Source: Anaerolineales bacterium UBA2395 (lineage in GTDB: Bacteria; Chloroflexota; Anaerolineae; Anaerolineales; Villigracilaceae). Taken from it: 64,000 bases of DNA. The stretch is from NCBI GenBank assembly GCA_002343775.1, contig DDSH01000001.1, positions 399,043 through 463,042 on the forward strand, given 5' to 3'. The notes beneath the pieces are model-generated. The model saw nothing but the letters and a program-made list of their open reading frames with translations. It ran no database searches and was not told the origin of the DNA. The translations under genes and the position numbers were made by a program. Shown in pieces: positions 53,386 through 62,603 of this stretch (position 1 is the first letter of the stretch; every line of letters begins with the position of its first letter).

Positions 53386-54254
53386 AGATCATCCCTTGCG
53401 GAGACGAGCATATCGAAGAACTCGTTGCATTCATTGTGCGGCTGAACGACGAGCCTTCCAACCATATCGCGTTTTTTGGTGTGGGCGAAGCGGATGTTCG
53501 TTCTGCACTCGATGAATGTGTCATTCCAATATCCGAGGGATTTCGACTTGCGAACGAGAATGAAAAACTAATCGGCATCTTTGGTGTGGATGCCGACCCG
53601 GAGATCAGCCGTGCCTGGCTGCTTGGTCCGATCATCGAACATGCGCAATGGCAAAAGATCGCTGATGAATTATTCAGCACCATCCTGCCAATGATTCCCG
53701 AAGGAATTCGCGAGCAGGAAATTTTCTGCGATGTGAACAATACCCACGTGCGTTCGTTTGCTGAGAAGCATCACTTTCCGCCGCGTGCAGAAACGGCAAT
53801 CTTCTCACTTGATCGAAAAACTTATATCAAGCAATCCGCTTCCAGCAATATTATTGATTTTCAAGAATCATACTTCGCTCCATTTGAAACTCTGCATAAC
53901 GAACTCTTTCCAAACACCTATTACACAGCAAGGCAGATCGTTGAAAAAATAGACGATCAACACCGTCTGTTGCTTGCCGTGGAAGGGGAACGCCTGCTCG
54001 GGTATCACTTTTGCAAGATAGAATCTGAATCTGGTTATGTAGATTTCATCGGCATGGATTCATCTGCCCGCGGGCGTGGCATTGGCGCCAGCTTGCTCGC
54101 CTCAGGTCTGGACTGGATGTTTGCTTCACCCACGACTGCGCGGGTCAACCTGACGGTTAATGCCGACAACGACTCCGCGCAGAATCTCTACAAAAAGTTT
54201 GGGTTTGTTTGCGAACGTATCACCATTGGTTTCCGAAAGACTGTGAATGTATAA
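53382..54254 (+). CDS. Tandem GNAT N-acetyltransferase
   Basis: A 290-residue protein with two GNAT-like halves. The first (about 1-140) lacks a clear acetyl-CoA loop and may be inactive. The second (about 150-290) carries DSSARGRGIGASLLASGLDW, the acetyl-CoA binding motif, and NADNDSAQNLYKKFGF. The start overlaps the previous stop (ATGA). It overlaps pyrD by 8 bp. Substrate unknown. Confidence 0.8.
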   Translation: MKIIPCGDEHIEELVAFIVRLNDEPSNHIAFFGVGEADVRSALDECVIPISEGFRLANENEKLIGIFGVDADPEISRAWLLGPIIEHAQWQKIADELFSTILPMIPEGIREQEIFCDVNNTHVRSFAEKHHFPPRAETAIFSLDRKTYIKQSASSNIIDFQESYFAPFETLHNELFPNTYYTARQIVEKIDDQHRLLLAVEGERLLGYHFCKIESESGYVDFIGMDSSARGRGIGASLLASGLDWMFASPTTARVNLTVNADNDSAQNLYKKFGFVCERITIGFRKTVNV

Positions 54255-55323
54255 ACTTCTCCGCCCTCTTCTCTTCCGCCTCGAACCTGAACAAGCGCAC
54301 GCGCTCACATTGAACGCTTTACGCATTGCGGGGTACGTTCCGCCTGCGCGCTGGCTGTTGTCGCTGATGTTTTATGCAAAGCCCAAGCCGGTGGAAGCCT
54401 TCGGGCTGACGTTCAGGAATCCGGTGGGGCTTGCGGCGGGATACGACAAGGACGGTGTCGCGGTGCGCGGACTCTCTGCACTTGGCTTTGGTCACGTGGA
54501 AGTGGGCACGGTCACGCCGCTGGCGCAGGCAGGCAACCCCAAACCACGCATCTTCCGACTGGTGGAGGATGAAGCCGTCATCAACCGCATGGGGTTTCCC
54601 GGCGAAGGCGCGGCGTATGTCGAAAAACAACTGCGTTCGTATCGGTTGTGGGAGACGGGCGCATCCATGGTGGAAAGATGGTTTCAGCGGGCTGTCAAGC
54701 CGAAACGAAAGAACATGATCGTCGGGGTCAATCTTGGCAAGAACAAGTCTACGCCCAATGAAGAAGCCGTGCTGGATTATCTCGCGTTGGTGCAAAACTT
54801 TTCGCCCTATGCCGATTACCTGACCATCAATATCAGTTCGCCCAACACAGTGGGATTGCGTCAATTGCAGGGCAAACAGGCGTTGGAGGGCTTGCTGGTT
54901 CAGATCCATGAGCAGCGCAAACTGGAAGAAGTGGATTTGCAAAAGCGGCTGCCGGTACTTGTAAAACTCGCGCCGGATCTTTCGGATGCAGAGTTGGGCG
55001 ACGCCATCGAGGTGATCGTCAACTCGAAGATGGATGGCGTTATTGTCACCAACACGACCCTTGAGCGCGAGGGATTACGATCAGACTCAAGGGGAGAATC
55101 AGGCGGATTAAGCGGTACCCCGTTGCGGGTGCGCAGTGAGGCGGTTCTTCGTCAAACAGTTAGACTTGTGAATGGGCAAATCCCTGTGGTGAGTGCGGGC
55201 GGGGTGATGAATCCCGATGATGCAAAACGCCGCCTCGATGACGGGGCGGCGCTGGTGCAGGTGTATACCGGGTTGATCTATCGCGGACCTGCGTTGGTGA
55301 AGCAGATCATGAAGTCGTTGTAG
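54247..55323 (+). CDS. pyrD: Dihydroorotate dehydrogenase, class 2 (quinone)
   Basis: A 358-residue enzyme that oxidises dihydroorotate and passes electrons to quinone. The N-terminal helices (about 1-40) mark the membrane-associated class 2. Then come FRNPVGLAAGYDKDG, the MGFPGEGA segment, NISSPNT, VKLAPDLSDAE, TNTTLERE, and the phosphate loop VSAGGVMNPDDAKR. It ends a chain of overlapping genes starting with the PNPOx-like gene. Confidence 0.95.
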   Translation: MYKLLRPLLFRLEPEQAHALTLNALRIAGYVPPARWLLSLMFYAKPKPVEAFGLTFRNPVGLAAGYDKDGVAVRGLSALGFGHVEVGTVTPLAQAGNPKPRIFRLVEDEAVINRMGFPGEGAAYVEKQLRSYRLWETGASMVERWFQRAVKPKRKNMIVGVNLGKNKSTPNEEAVLDYLALVQNFSPYADYLTINISSPNTVGLRQLQGKQALEGLLVQIHEQRKLEEVDLQKRLPVLVKLAPDLSDAELGDAIEVIVNSKMDGVIVTNTTLEREGLRSDSRGESGGLSGTPLRVRSEAVLRQTVRLVNGQIPVVSAGGVMNPDDAKRRLDDGAALVQVYTGLIYRGPALVKQIMKSL

Positions 55324-55324
55324 A

Positions 55325-57391
55325 TTATTTTGCGGGACGCAAGACCGGCATGGGGGCATCGTTGCGTCTGGTGAAGAAGCCTTCGGGCAGCGGCAGGGGT
55401 TCGAGGATGCGTTTGGTCGTGATCGAATCGGTGGGAATGTAGTACAGGTTGATGGGGCTTTCCGTGCCGAGCCGAATATCCTGAAAGGCAAAGATCACAT
55501 GGGTGCCGTCCGGGCTGAAGGCGGCGTCGCGGTAACAACAATTGCCTTCGTATGGGGCGGCTTTCTCGAATTTGTGCGTGAAGGCGTTGTAGAAGACCAG
55601 GTCGCCAAAACCGGCATTGCGTACGCCGCTGTTGATGAAGAAGACTGCGTCGCCATCGTAATCGAAGTTGATGATCTCATTGCTGAATTTGAACCACGGG
55701 TCGGGGAAGTTATCGAGGCGTACAGGTTCGGCATCCCCACACTTGGAAATATCGATCAGGCGGATGGTATCGGCGAATGTCCCATTGGCGTTCGCAAGAT
55801 GTTTGATGGCAAGCCGTTGGTTGTCATCTGCCCAGAGTACATCCTTGACGGCAAGTTCATCAAAGAAAAGACAGCCTTTCATTTCGAGCAGTGCGCTCTT
55901 TTTATTGACCGTTTTCAGTGTTTCTATATCGAACGGCACAACATACAGTTCACGGTTCAAGGCGATGGCTGCCTGTTTTCCATCGGGTGAAACGCTGAAC
56001 GCTTCAAAATATTCGGCGGAGATGAAGTTGATGATGATATCTTCGCGCAGGGTTTCAATATCCACAACCTTGGCGGTCTTGCCGGTCAGGAACAAAATCG
56101 TATTGCCGTCTGGCAGCCATTGCAGGTTGAACTTCGCCACGCCATCGGTGGTCACTTGTTGCAGGTCGGAGCCATCCACGTTCACGATGTAGATGTCGTT
56201 GTTGCGCAGAAAGGCGATCTTGTCTGCGCCGCCGATGACGGGCAGTGCCGGAACCGCTGCGGCGGTTTCAGTCGGCGCGGGCGCTTCGGTTGGGGATTCG
56301 GTCGCGGCTTCTTCGGTGGCAGGGTTGACAGGCTCCGCCGTTGCAGGTTCGCTGGTGAAGGTGGGAATCGCTTCATTCGTGGGCGTGGGTTGATTCTGCT
56401 GCAGGTAGAAGAATGCGCCACCGCCGCCCACGACGAGTACGAGCAGGAAAAGCCCTGCCAGAATGGCGGGCAGAGGATTGCGTTTCTTTGACGTTGTTCG
56501 TCTCGCGATGGTCGTGCGGTTGAACGGCGAGGCTTTGAGCGTGGCGCCGGATTTGTGGATGGTGGGATTCTCTCCGCGCAGGAAAGCCTTGATGGTTTCG
56601 ACCATTTCCATTGCGGTCGAGAAGCGGTCATCGGGGTCCTTTGCCATGGCGGTGGAGATGACCTTTTCCATCCAGCTCGGCAGGTTGGGGTTGGCTTCCA
56701 AGATCCGTGGAACCGGCTCGGTGATATGTTTCAGCGCCAGCCCAAGCGGGGTATCCGCTTTGTAGGGCTGCTTGCCGATCAGCATTTCGTACAGGATGAC
56801 GCCCAGCGCGTAAATGTCGGTGCGCCCGTCGATGACTTCGCCGGACGCCTGTTCGGGTGCCATATAGGCAGGCGTGCCGATGATGGCACTGCCGGTTACA
56901 TTCCCGGCTTCGCCCTGGCTGAATTTTGCGATTCCAAAATCGGAGATGAGCGGCGTGTTCTTGTTGGTGAAAAGGATGTTTGCCGGTTTCAAGTCGCGGT
57001 GGACGATGCCTTTGGAGTGCGCTTCATCCATGCCCGGCGCGATGTGTTCAAGTACTTTGACGGCTTCTTCGATGGAAAAGATTTTGTCTTTGATGCGTTC
57101 TGAGAGCGAGCCGCCGCTCATGTAGCGCATGACGAAATAGGGCTGGTTGTTCTCCTCGCCCACATCATAGACAGGCACAATGGAGGGGTGTTCCAGCTGC
57201 GCGATGATCTTTGCCTCGCGCTCGAAGCGCAGGCGGAACTGCGGGTCGGCGTGGATGAGTTCCGGCGGCAAAAACTTAATGGCGACCTCGCGCTCGAAGC
57301 GCGGGTCGTAGGCACGATAGACGGTGGCAAAGCCGCCGCGCCCCAATTCGGATTTGATTTCGTAGCGCCCGATCTTTTCAGGAATCGTCAT
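55325..57391 (-). CDS. Membrane Ser/Thr protein kinase with TolB-like sensor domain
   Basis: A 688-residue Hanks-type kinase. The kinase domain (about 8-265) has the Gly loop LGRGGFATVYRA, Lys in VAIKFL, HRDLKPANILF and DFGIAKF. A juxtamembrane part, one transmembrane helix (about 312-335) and a Thr/Pro/Ala linker follow. The C-terminal half (about 400-688) is a beta-propeller-like TolB/WD domain with repeated 'SPDGxxxxF' patterns. The ATG at 57391 is preceded by TATACT seven bases upstream and no ribosome binding site. It is one of few minus-strand genes right of the origin. Confidence 0.9.
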   Translation of the reverse strand: MTIPEKIGRYEIKSELGRGGFATVYRAYDPRFEREVAIKFLPPELIHADPQFRLRFEREAKIIAQLEHPSIVPVYDVGEENNQPYFVMRYMSGGSLSERIKDKIFSIEEAVKVLEHIAPGMDEAHSKGIVHRDLKPANILFTNKNTPLISDFGIAKFSQGEAGNVTGSAIIGTPAYMAPEQASGEVIDGRTDIYALGVILYEMLIGKQPYKADTPLGLALKHITEPVPRILEANPNLPSWMEKVISTAMAKDPDDRFSTAMEMVETIKAFLRGENPTIHKSGATLKASPFNRTTIARRTTSKKRNPLPAILAGLFLLVLVVGGGGAFFYLQQNQPTPTNEAIPTFTSEPATAEPVNPATEEAATESPTEAPAPTETAAAVPALPVIGGADKIAFLRNNDIYIVNVDGSDLQQVTTDGVAKFNLQWLPDGNTILFLTGKTAKVVDIETLREDIIINFISAEYFEAFSVSPDGKQAAIALNRELYVVPFDIETLKTVNKKSALLEMKGCLFFDELAVKDVLWADDNQRLAIKHLANANGTFADTIRLIDISKCGDAEPVRLDNFPDPWFKFSNEIINFDYDGDAVFFINSGVRNAGFGDLVFYNAFTHKFEKAAPYEGNCCYRDAAFSPDGTHVIFAFQDIRLGTESPINLYYIPTDSITTKRILEPLPLPEGFFTRRNDAPMPVLRPAK

Positions 57392-57398
57392 AGGGGCA

Positions 57399-57427
57399 AG
57401 TATACCGATTTCAAACAGGGCGCGCAA
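57399..57427 (-). promoter_or_regulatory. Promoter of the Ser/Thr kinase, probably giving a leaderless mRNA
   Basis: TTGCGC (57422-57427) and TATACT (57399-57404) are separated by 17 bases on the minus strand. The -10 box ends seven bases before the ATG. Confidence 0.58.
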
Positions 57428-57462
57428 GAAAATAGCGTTGCAATATTGTTTGGGGTTCGCAC

Positions 57463-58092
57463 CTAGGATTCCATCGACAACCCGCCTGTGGACTCCATCC
57501 AATCTGCGATGCGCTCCACCGCGCCGTTGATGTCGTTATCCGAAATGTCGATCTCGATCTTCGGCAGCATCGATTCGTCGAACAGTCGTCGGATCAATTT
57601 TTGCTCCTCGACGAACAGACCCAGGTCATCGTATTGGGCTGGGTTGCCGGAAACCTTGAGCCGCTCCGCGCGCGCCGCCGCAAATGACTCGGCTGAACGG
57701 GTCATCAGCACAAGGCGGAAATTCAACGGCAGCAGCCGCTCCTCCAACCAGCGGAAGTCGTAATCCTTCTTGTGGGTCATCAGCTGGTACATTCGCGTGG
57801 AAAGATGAAAACGATCCACGATCCATGAGTAGTAACGCTGCAACTCAAAAAGACGCACCCAGGTTTGGTAGGTCTCCATCGCCAGCGCCTCCTCCTGCGG
57901 CTCAAAGTTGATCAGTCCGCGTCCCCAGGGAAAATTGGTGAATGCACACCACTCCCCGGAAACCAGCGGCGAATGGTAGCGATACTTGCGCGGACCCACA
58001 ATACGAGCATGTTCATTGAGCGCAAAAGCGATGTCGGTTTTGAACGTTAGGCGGGTGCCTTCGAGGATGATTTTAGGGGTAAGTTTGGGCAT
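57463..58092 (-). CDS. P-loop kinase-like protein with degenerate Walker A
   Basis: A 209-residue protein. The N-terminus IILEGTRLTFKTDIAFAL resembles a nucleotide kinase P-loop, but the usual Gly before Lys is Phe (GTRLTFKT). Later parts (VDRFHLSTRMYQ, VLMTRSAESF and IEIDISDNDINGAVERIADWM) match the layout of thymidylate kinase-like folds. It may bind a nucleotide without usual catalysis. TATAAT ends six bases before the ATG at 58092, so it is probably leaderless. Function unknown. Confidence 0.6.
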   Translation of the reverse strand: MPKLTPKIILEGTRLTFKTDIAFALNEHARIVGPRKYRYHSPLVSGEWCAFTNFPWGRGLINFEPQEEALAMETYQTWVRLFELQRYYSWIVDRFHLSTRMYQLMTHKKDYDFRWLEERLLPLNFRLVLMTRSAESFAAARAERLKVSGNPAQYDDLGLFVEEQKLIRRLFDESMLPKIEIDISDNDINGAVERIADWMESTGGLSMES

Positions 58093-58098
58093 AGGCTG

Positions 58099-58104
58099 AT
58101 TATA
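58099..58104 (-). promoter_or_regulatory. -10 box giving a leaderless mRNA
   Basis: TATAAT on the minus strand ends six bases before the ATG at 58092. No convincing -35 is seen. Confidence 0.5.
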
Positions 58105-58211
58105 TTCGTATGGACAACACAAAAACCTTGCAAACGCCTGAAAAATCTAACAATATTCTGAAATGTTCCAGCAACCTACTTGTGGTATATTCCCACCGTA
58201 AAGGTAAACTT

Positions 58212-58583
58212 ATGGACGATAAAATTACGATCATTGAAGGACCGCCCCCCATCTTCGAGCAGGTCAACGATGGCTGGGCAATGGGCTTGAACGAGAGCCC
58301 CTCGCTCTCTGTGCCAGCCCTCACTCGCCTGCGCACTTTCAACGGACCAGCCCTCGTGCAGCGCTGTTACGCTGCCTGGCATAACAAGAGCTCCATCCAC
58401 CTCCATTATCGCAACGAGATGGGTCTTGAGCAGACCGCCCCCATCCTCGCCGCCCGCAATATCGACACCCAGGAAGGACAAGTCCTGCTCCTGTGGGTGT
58501 ATCTTGATGGAGAAGCCGTCGAATACGAAGCCGACTCCGGCGACGACGACCAGATCGACGACGAAAACGACAGCCACCTGTAG
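58212..58583 (+). CDS. Conserved-looking protein of unknown function, acidic C-terminus
   Basis: A 123-residue soluble protein. It has a compact, probably mixed alpha/beta body (about 1-105) and an acidic tail (SGDDDQIDDENDSHL). AAAGG precedes the ATG at 58212. The terminator stem overlaps its stop codon. No family recognised. Confidence 0.6.
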   Translation: MDDKITIIEGPPPIFEQVNDGWAMGLNESPSLSVPALTRLRTFNGPALVQRCYAAWHNKSSIHLHYRNEMGLEQTAPILAARNIDTQEGQVLLLWVYLDGEAVEYEADSGDDDQIDDENDSHL

Positions 58584-58597
58584 GTGGCTGTTTTTTT
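58571..58597 (+). terminator. Rho-independent terminator overlapping a stop codon
   Basis: The stem CAGCCACC/GGTGGCTG is followed by TTTTTTT. The TAG stop codon at 58581 lies in the loop side of the hairpin. Confidence 0.9.
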
Positions 58598-58655
58598 ATT
58601 TCGGATTGAGTACAATAGCGGGGAAATCATTCCACCAGAAAGAGACCCGCCAAAC

Positions 58656-59417
58656 ATGTCCACGCTTCTTTCTTCGACTGAAAATGGTTCTGTTATTCTG
58701 ACGCTGAATCGTCCCGAGCGCGCCAACGCCTTCAACTTCGAGATGACCCAGGCATTGCAGCAAGCCCTCGCCGATGCGGAAAACGACCCGCAGGTGGGGT
58801 GTGTGGTCATCACCGGCGCAGGGAAGACCTTCAGCGCCGGGCAGGATCTGACCGAAATGAAACAGGGCGAGGAAATCTCCTACAACGAGCATTTGAACAA
58901 GACCTACAACCCGCTGATCCTGCAAATTCGGAATATGGGCAAACCTGTCATCGCTGCCGTCAACGGGGCATGTGCGGGAGCGGCGTTTGGCATCGCGCTC
59001 GCCTGTGATCTGCGCATCGCCAGATCGACCGCGTATTTTGTAGTGGGCTTCAGCGGCATTGCCCTCGCGCCGGATTCGGGCGTTTCGTTGTTCCTGTCCA
59101 AAGCCATTGGCTTGGCGCGCGCGCAGGAATATTTCTACACCAACAAGCCGATACCCGCACAGCTGGCAGTTGACTGGGGTATCGTCAACCGCGTGGGCGG
59201 ATTCAACTATCAGCGTTTGGTGAATCAAATGGCGGGCGAGCTGGCTCAAGGTCCGCGTGAAGCATTTGCATTGGGCAAAAAGGCGTTCAACAAGGCGTAC
59301 TACCCCAATCTGGAAGAAGTCCTAACCTACGAAGGCATCCTTCAAGAAGAGGCAAGCAAAGCCGGTGAACACCGCCGCCGCGTGAACCAGTTTTTCGAGC
59401 GCCGTAAAAGATCCTAG
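58656..59417 (+). CDS. Enoyl-CoA hydratase/isomerase family protein (PaaG-like)
   Basis: A 253-residue crotonase-fold enzyme. Oxyanion-hole segments are SAGQDLTEM (about 60-68) and NGACAGAAFGIALACDLRIA. The catalytic Glu of hydratases is not plain; the LAPDSGVSLFLSKAIG segment has Asp in the position found in PaaG-type isomerases. This fits 1,2-epoxyphenylacetyl-CoA isomerase or 2-cyclohexenyl-type relatives. The ATG at 58656 follows the terminator and a TACAAT box. Confidence 0.82.
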   Translation: MSTLLSSTENGSVILTLNRPERANAFNFEMTQALQQALADAENDPQVGCVVITGAGKTFSAGQDLTEMKQGEEISYNEHLNKTYNPLILQIRNMGKPVIAAVNGACAGAAFGIALACDLRIARSTAYFVVGFSGIALAPDSGVSLFLSKAIGLARAQEYFYTNKPIPAQLAVDWGIVNRVGGFNYQRLVNQMAGELAQGPREAFALGKKAFNKAYYPNLEEVLTYEGILQEEASKAGEHRRRVNQFFERRKRS

Positions 59418-59422
59418 CCACC

Positions 59423-61087
59423 ATGCAAAACAAGGTTTGGGATGTGTTGCGCAGTCCGCGTGTCCGGTTCATCATTGGGGGGATGCTGTTATTCTCGTTG
59501 TTTGCCTTCCACCTTTTTTTTGTCCATCAAAACCTGACGACCACATTCGACGATGCCTACATGTTCCTGCGCTATGCCGAGAATGCGCTGGCTGGGCATG
59601 GTATTGCCTGGAACCCGGACGGCGTTCAGACCTATGGGGCGACGAGTCTGTTGTATTTGGGTTTGGTTATCGTCGGGCGCGGATTCTTTCCCTTTGCAGA
59701 TGCGAGTGCGATATTGGTGGTCACTTCGTGTGTGCTGGGACTGGCGGCATTGACGTTGATGGTCTTGGTCTTGGGCAGGGTGGCGGTTTCCGACTTTTTC
59801 AGGAGGAATTTTTTCATCCTTCCGGTTTTTATGGCGGTCATCTTTTTCCTTTCGCCTGATTATCTGTTCCATGCCACCAGCGGCATGGATACGACGCTGG
59901 CGATGTTTTGCAATACGCTGGTGATCTTTGCGGCGTTGAACTGGGTGGGAAGAGAAAATACCGCGTCTCTGTTGATGTTGATCGCGGCTGCGTACGCTTC
60001 CTTCCTTGCCCGACCAGATGATCTCATTTATGCGGCTGTGTTTCCGGCGCTTTATGGTCTGTTCTTCCTGCGTGCAAATCGCGTCAAAAAGGTATTTCAG
60101 TTTGTGATGGGGTTGGCTGCTGTGCTGGCAATTGATACGGCGGTCAAATATGTTGTCTTTGGCGACCCTCTGCCGCTACCTTTCTACGCCAAGACGGCGG
60201 GGTATGATGACGGCTACGCGGGGGCGGGGCGCTGGAATCCGGTTGCATATCTTTTCGACTTTCTCGGCTTGATGTTTCCTTTTATCTTCATTGCCATGAT
60301 CTCGGTTTCGAGACATACCCGCCGGTTGGCTGCGGCTTTTTTTATCCCGGTGCTGGTCACGTTCACTTACTTTTTCTCCGTGACGCAGATCATGGGGTTT
60401 GGTGCGCGGTATTATTTTCCGTCCATTCCATTTTTTGTGATCGGTGCGTGGATGCTGTTTGACCGGCGGTTGGAGCAGGTGCGGCTTGCTGTTGTATTTC
60501 GCAATCCGCTGCGGATTGCGGCGACGGTGGTTGCCGCTTCGATTTTATTTCTGCCGCCAGTGGGCGCGTTGTTGGAGGCGGCTTATGAGCGGACTTTCAT
60601 CGCAACTCCGCGAGTATACGAAAGTGGATTTGCACAAGATTTCGAGACGGAACTCCCAGAATTGGGCTGGTGGCAGAGCATCGATGCCGTGTCGGCGATC
60701 TGCGAAAAGCTCCCAGCAGGGACAAAGGTCGGGTTGTCGGAATATGGTCTGGTCGGGGCGAGATGCGTTCACATACACATCATTGACCCGCTCGGGTTGC
60801 ATGATCCTTTCTTTGCACACAATGGATTCTCATCCACCGAGTTTTTCAACCGCGAACCGGACCTGATCTGGTTTCCTCACCCCGATTACGCTGACATCGT
60901 CTCGTCTATACAGGATGATCTTCGTTTCCAGACGAACTATGAGTATTACCCCGGCGCGTTCGATTATGGTATTGCCATCCGCAAAGATGCTGCGGCGTAT
61001 GATGACATTCTTATGTCGGTCCAACGTGTTTGGGAGGAAACCTATCCGGGTTTGGGCTTGGGTGATTTCCGGTTCCACCCACCTTAG
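59423..61087 (+). CDS. Polytopic membrane protein, GT-C glycosyltransferase-like
   Basis: A 554-residue protein with about ten membrane helices in the first 410 residues and a soluble C-terminal domain (about 415-554). The first loop carries TTFDDAYMFLRYAENAL with paired Asp residues, the usual catalytic feature of GT-C enzymes that use lipid-linked sugars. It resembles the arabinofuranosyltransferase or GT39-like groups. The start follows the enoyl-CoA hydratase stop by 5 bp, so they may share a transcript. Substrate unknown. Confidence 0.68.
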   Translation: MQNKVWDVLRSPRVRFIIGGMLLFSLFAFHLFFVHQNLTTTFDDAYMFLRYAENALAGHGIAWNPDGVQTYGATSLLYLGLVIVGRGFFPFADASAILVVTSCVLGLAALTLMVLVLGRVAVSDFFRRNFFILPVFMAVIFFLSPDYLFHATSGMDTTLAMFCNTLVIFAALNWVGRENTASLLMLIAAAYASFLARPDDLIYAAVFPALYGLFFLRANRVKKVFQFVMGLAAVLAIDTAVKYVVFGDPLPLPFYAKTAGYDDGYAGAGRWNPVAYLFDFLGLMFPFIFIAMISVSRHTRRLAAAFFIPVLVTFTYFFSVTQIMGFGARYYFPSIPFFVIGAWMLFDRRLEQVRLAVVFRNPLRIAATVVAASILFLPPVGALLEAAYERTFIATPRVYESGFAQDFETELPELGWWQSIDAVSAICEKLPAGTKVGLSEYGLVGARCVHIHIIDPLGLHDPFFAHNGFSSTEFFNREPDLIWFPHPDYADIVSSIQDDLRFQTNYEYYPGAFDYGIAIRKDAAAYDDILMSVQRVWEETYPGLGLGDFRFHPP

Positions 61088-61144
61088 TGCTTTATATCTT
61101 CAAACTCATCATTTTTTACTACCAATAATCGGATTTTTGTCATA

Positions 61145-61173
61145 TTGACTCCAATTTGATTCTCGTGTAAAGT
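61145..61173 (+). promoter_or_regulatory. Possible promoter of gdhA
   Basis: TTGACT (61145-61150) and TAAAGT (61168-61173) are separated by 17 bases, about 130 bases upstream of gdhA. The leader then contains the hairpin at 61238-61275. Confidence 0.4.
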
Positions 61174-61237
61174 TTCAGGGCAATTGTTATTACTGGATAA
61201 ACTTATGACCCAGCAATTGTACATACACCGAGTATAG

Positions 61238-61275
61238 AAGCGGGACCCCGTCCGGGGTGCCCGCTTATTTTTTTC
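61238..61275 (+). terminator. Terminator or attenuator hairpin upstream of gdhA
   Basis: The stem AAGCGGG-ACCCCG / CGGGGT-G-CCCGCTT is followed by TTATTTTTTT. It either ends the previous gene or lies in the gdhA leader. Confidence 0.82.
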
Positions 61276-61304
61276 TAAACTCTTACCAAGGAGAGTAAAA
61301 AAAC

Positions 61305-62603
61305 ATGTCAGGACAAATCAATGCTTTTGAAATGGCACAGAAACAGTTCGATGGTGTAGCCAAACAACTCAAACTCGACTCCGGCGTTTCGGAAGTGCTG
61401 CGCTGGCCCATGCGCGAGTATTCCTTCCGCATTCCTGTGCGGATGGACGACGGCTCGTTGAAGGTCTTCCAGGGCTTCCGCGTTCAGCATAACGATGCGC
61501 GTGGTCCCAACAAGGGCGGCATTCGCTTCCACCCGGCTGAGACCGTGGACACCGTCCGCGCGCTGGCTACATGGATGACCTGGAAATGCGCCGTGGCAGA
61601 TATTCCGCTGGGAGGCGGCAAGGGCGGCATCGTGGTCGATCCATCCACGCTGTCTGTTCGTGAAAAGGAAGAACTGTGCCGTGGTTGGGTGCGCGCCATG
61701 TGGAAGAACATCGGTCCGCGCAATGACGTGCCCGCTCCCGATGTCGGCACCACCCCGCAGATGATGGGCTGGATGATGGATGAATATTCCCGCCTCGTCG
61801 GTCAGTACACGCCGGGTGTGTTCACCGGTAAACCCCTCGGCGGTGGCGGCTCTCTCGGTCGCACCGAAGCCACTGGCTACGGCGTCATCTACACTGTGCG
61901 CGAAGCGATGAAACACCTCGGCATGGATTCGAAGAAATCCGTTGCGGCGCTTCAGGGCTTTGGCAATGTCTCGCAGTACGCTGCGGTCGGTTTTGTCGAA
62001 ATGCTCGGCGGCACTGTGGCGTGCGTGTCCTGCTATGACCGTCACGACAAGAAAGCCTACACCTACAGCAAGAAGGGTGGTATCGACCCGCGCTTCCTGC
62101 TCTCCATCGTGGACGAATACGGAACCATCGACAAGAAAAAGGCAATGGACTCCGGCTACGAAGTCAGCGATGGCGACAAGTGGATCGAATTCGAAGCCGA
62201 CGTGTTGATCCCCTCCGCGCTCGAAGGTCAGGTCAATGCCGAAACAGTGCAGAAGGTCTCCAAGGGCGTCCGCATCGTTGCCGAAGGCGCGAACGGTCCC
62301 ACCACCCCCGAAGCCGACGAAGTCTTCAAGAAGAACAAGGTCTTCAACATCCCCGACTTCCTGTGCAATGCCGGCGGCGTCACCACCTCCTACTTCGAAC
62401 AGGTTCAGAACGACATGAACTTCTATTGGAGCAAGGAAGAAGTGCTCGAACGCCTCGACCAGAAAATGACCTCCGCCTTCCATGGCGTGCTCGAACGCAG
62501 CGAAAAGGAAAAGGTCTACATGCGCGATGCCGCCTACATGGTCGCCATCGACCGCGTGGTCAAAGCGATGGAACTCCGCGGCTGGTTGACAGGCGCAGCG
62601 TAA
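61305..62603 (+). CDS. gdhA: Glutamate dehydrogenase
   Basis: A 432-residue hexameric-type enzyme converting glutamate and 2-oxoglutarate plus ammonia. Signatures are GPNKGGIRFHP, the catalytic PLGGGKGGIVVDP (Lys), DVPAPDVGTTPQMMGW and the Rossmann part VAALQGFGNVSQYAA. The cofactor preference was not resolved. AAGGAG precedes the ATG. The strong bias toward C-rich third positions fits high expression. A terminator follows. Confidence 0.95.
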   Translation: MSGQINAFEMAQKQFDGVAKQLKLDSGVSEVLRWPMREYSFRIPVRMDDGSLKVFQGFRVQHNDARGPNKGGIRFHPAETVDTVRALATWMTWKCAVADIPLGGGKGGIVVDPSTLSVREKEELCRGWVRAMWKNIGPRNDVPAPDVGTTPQMMGWMMDEYSRLVGQYTPGVFTGKPLGGGGSLGRTEATGYGVIYTVREAMKHLGMDSKKSVAALQGFGNVSQYAAVGFVEMLGGTVACVSCYDRHDKKAYTYSKKGGIDPRFLLSIVDEYGTIDKKKAMDSGYEVSDGDKWIEFEADVLIPSALEGQVNAETVQKVSKGVRIVAEGANGPTTPEADEVFKKNKVFNIPDFLCNAGGVTTSYFEQVQNDMNFYWSKEEVLERLDQKMTSAFHGVLERSEKEKVYMRDAAYMVAIDRVVKAMELRGWLTGAA

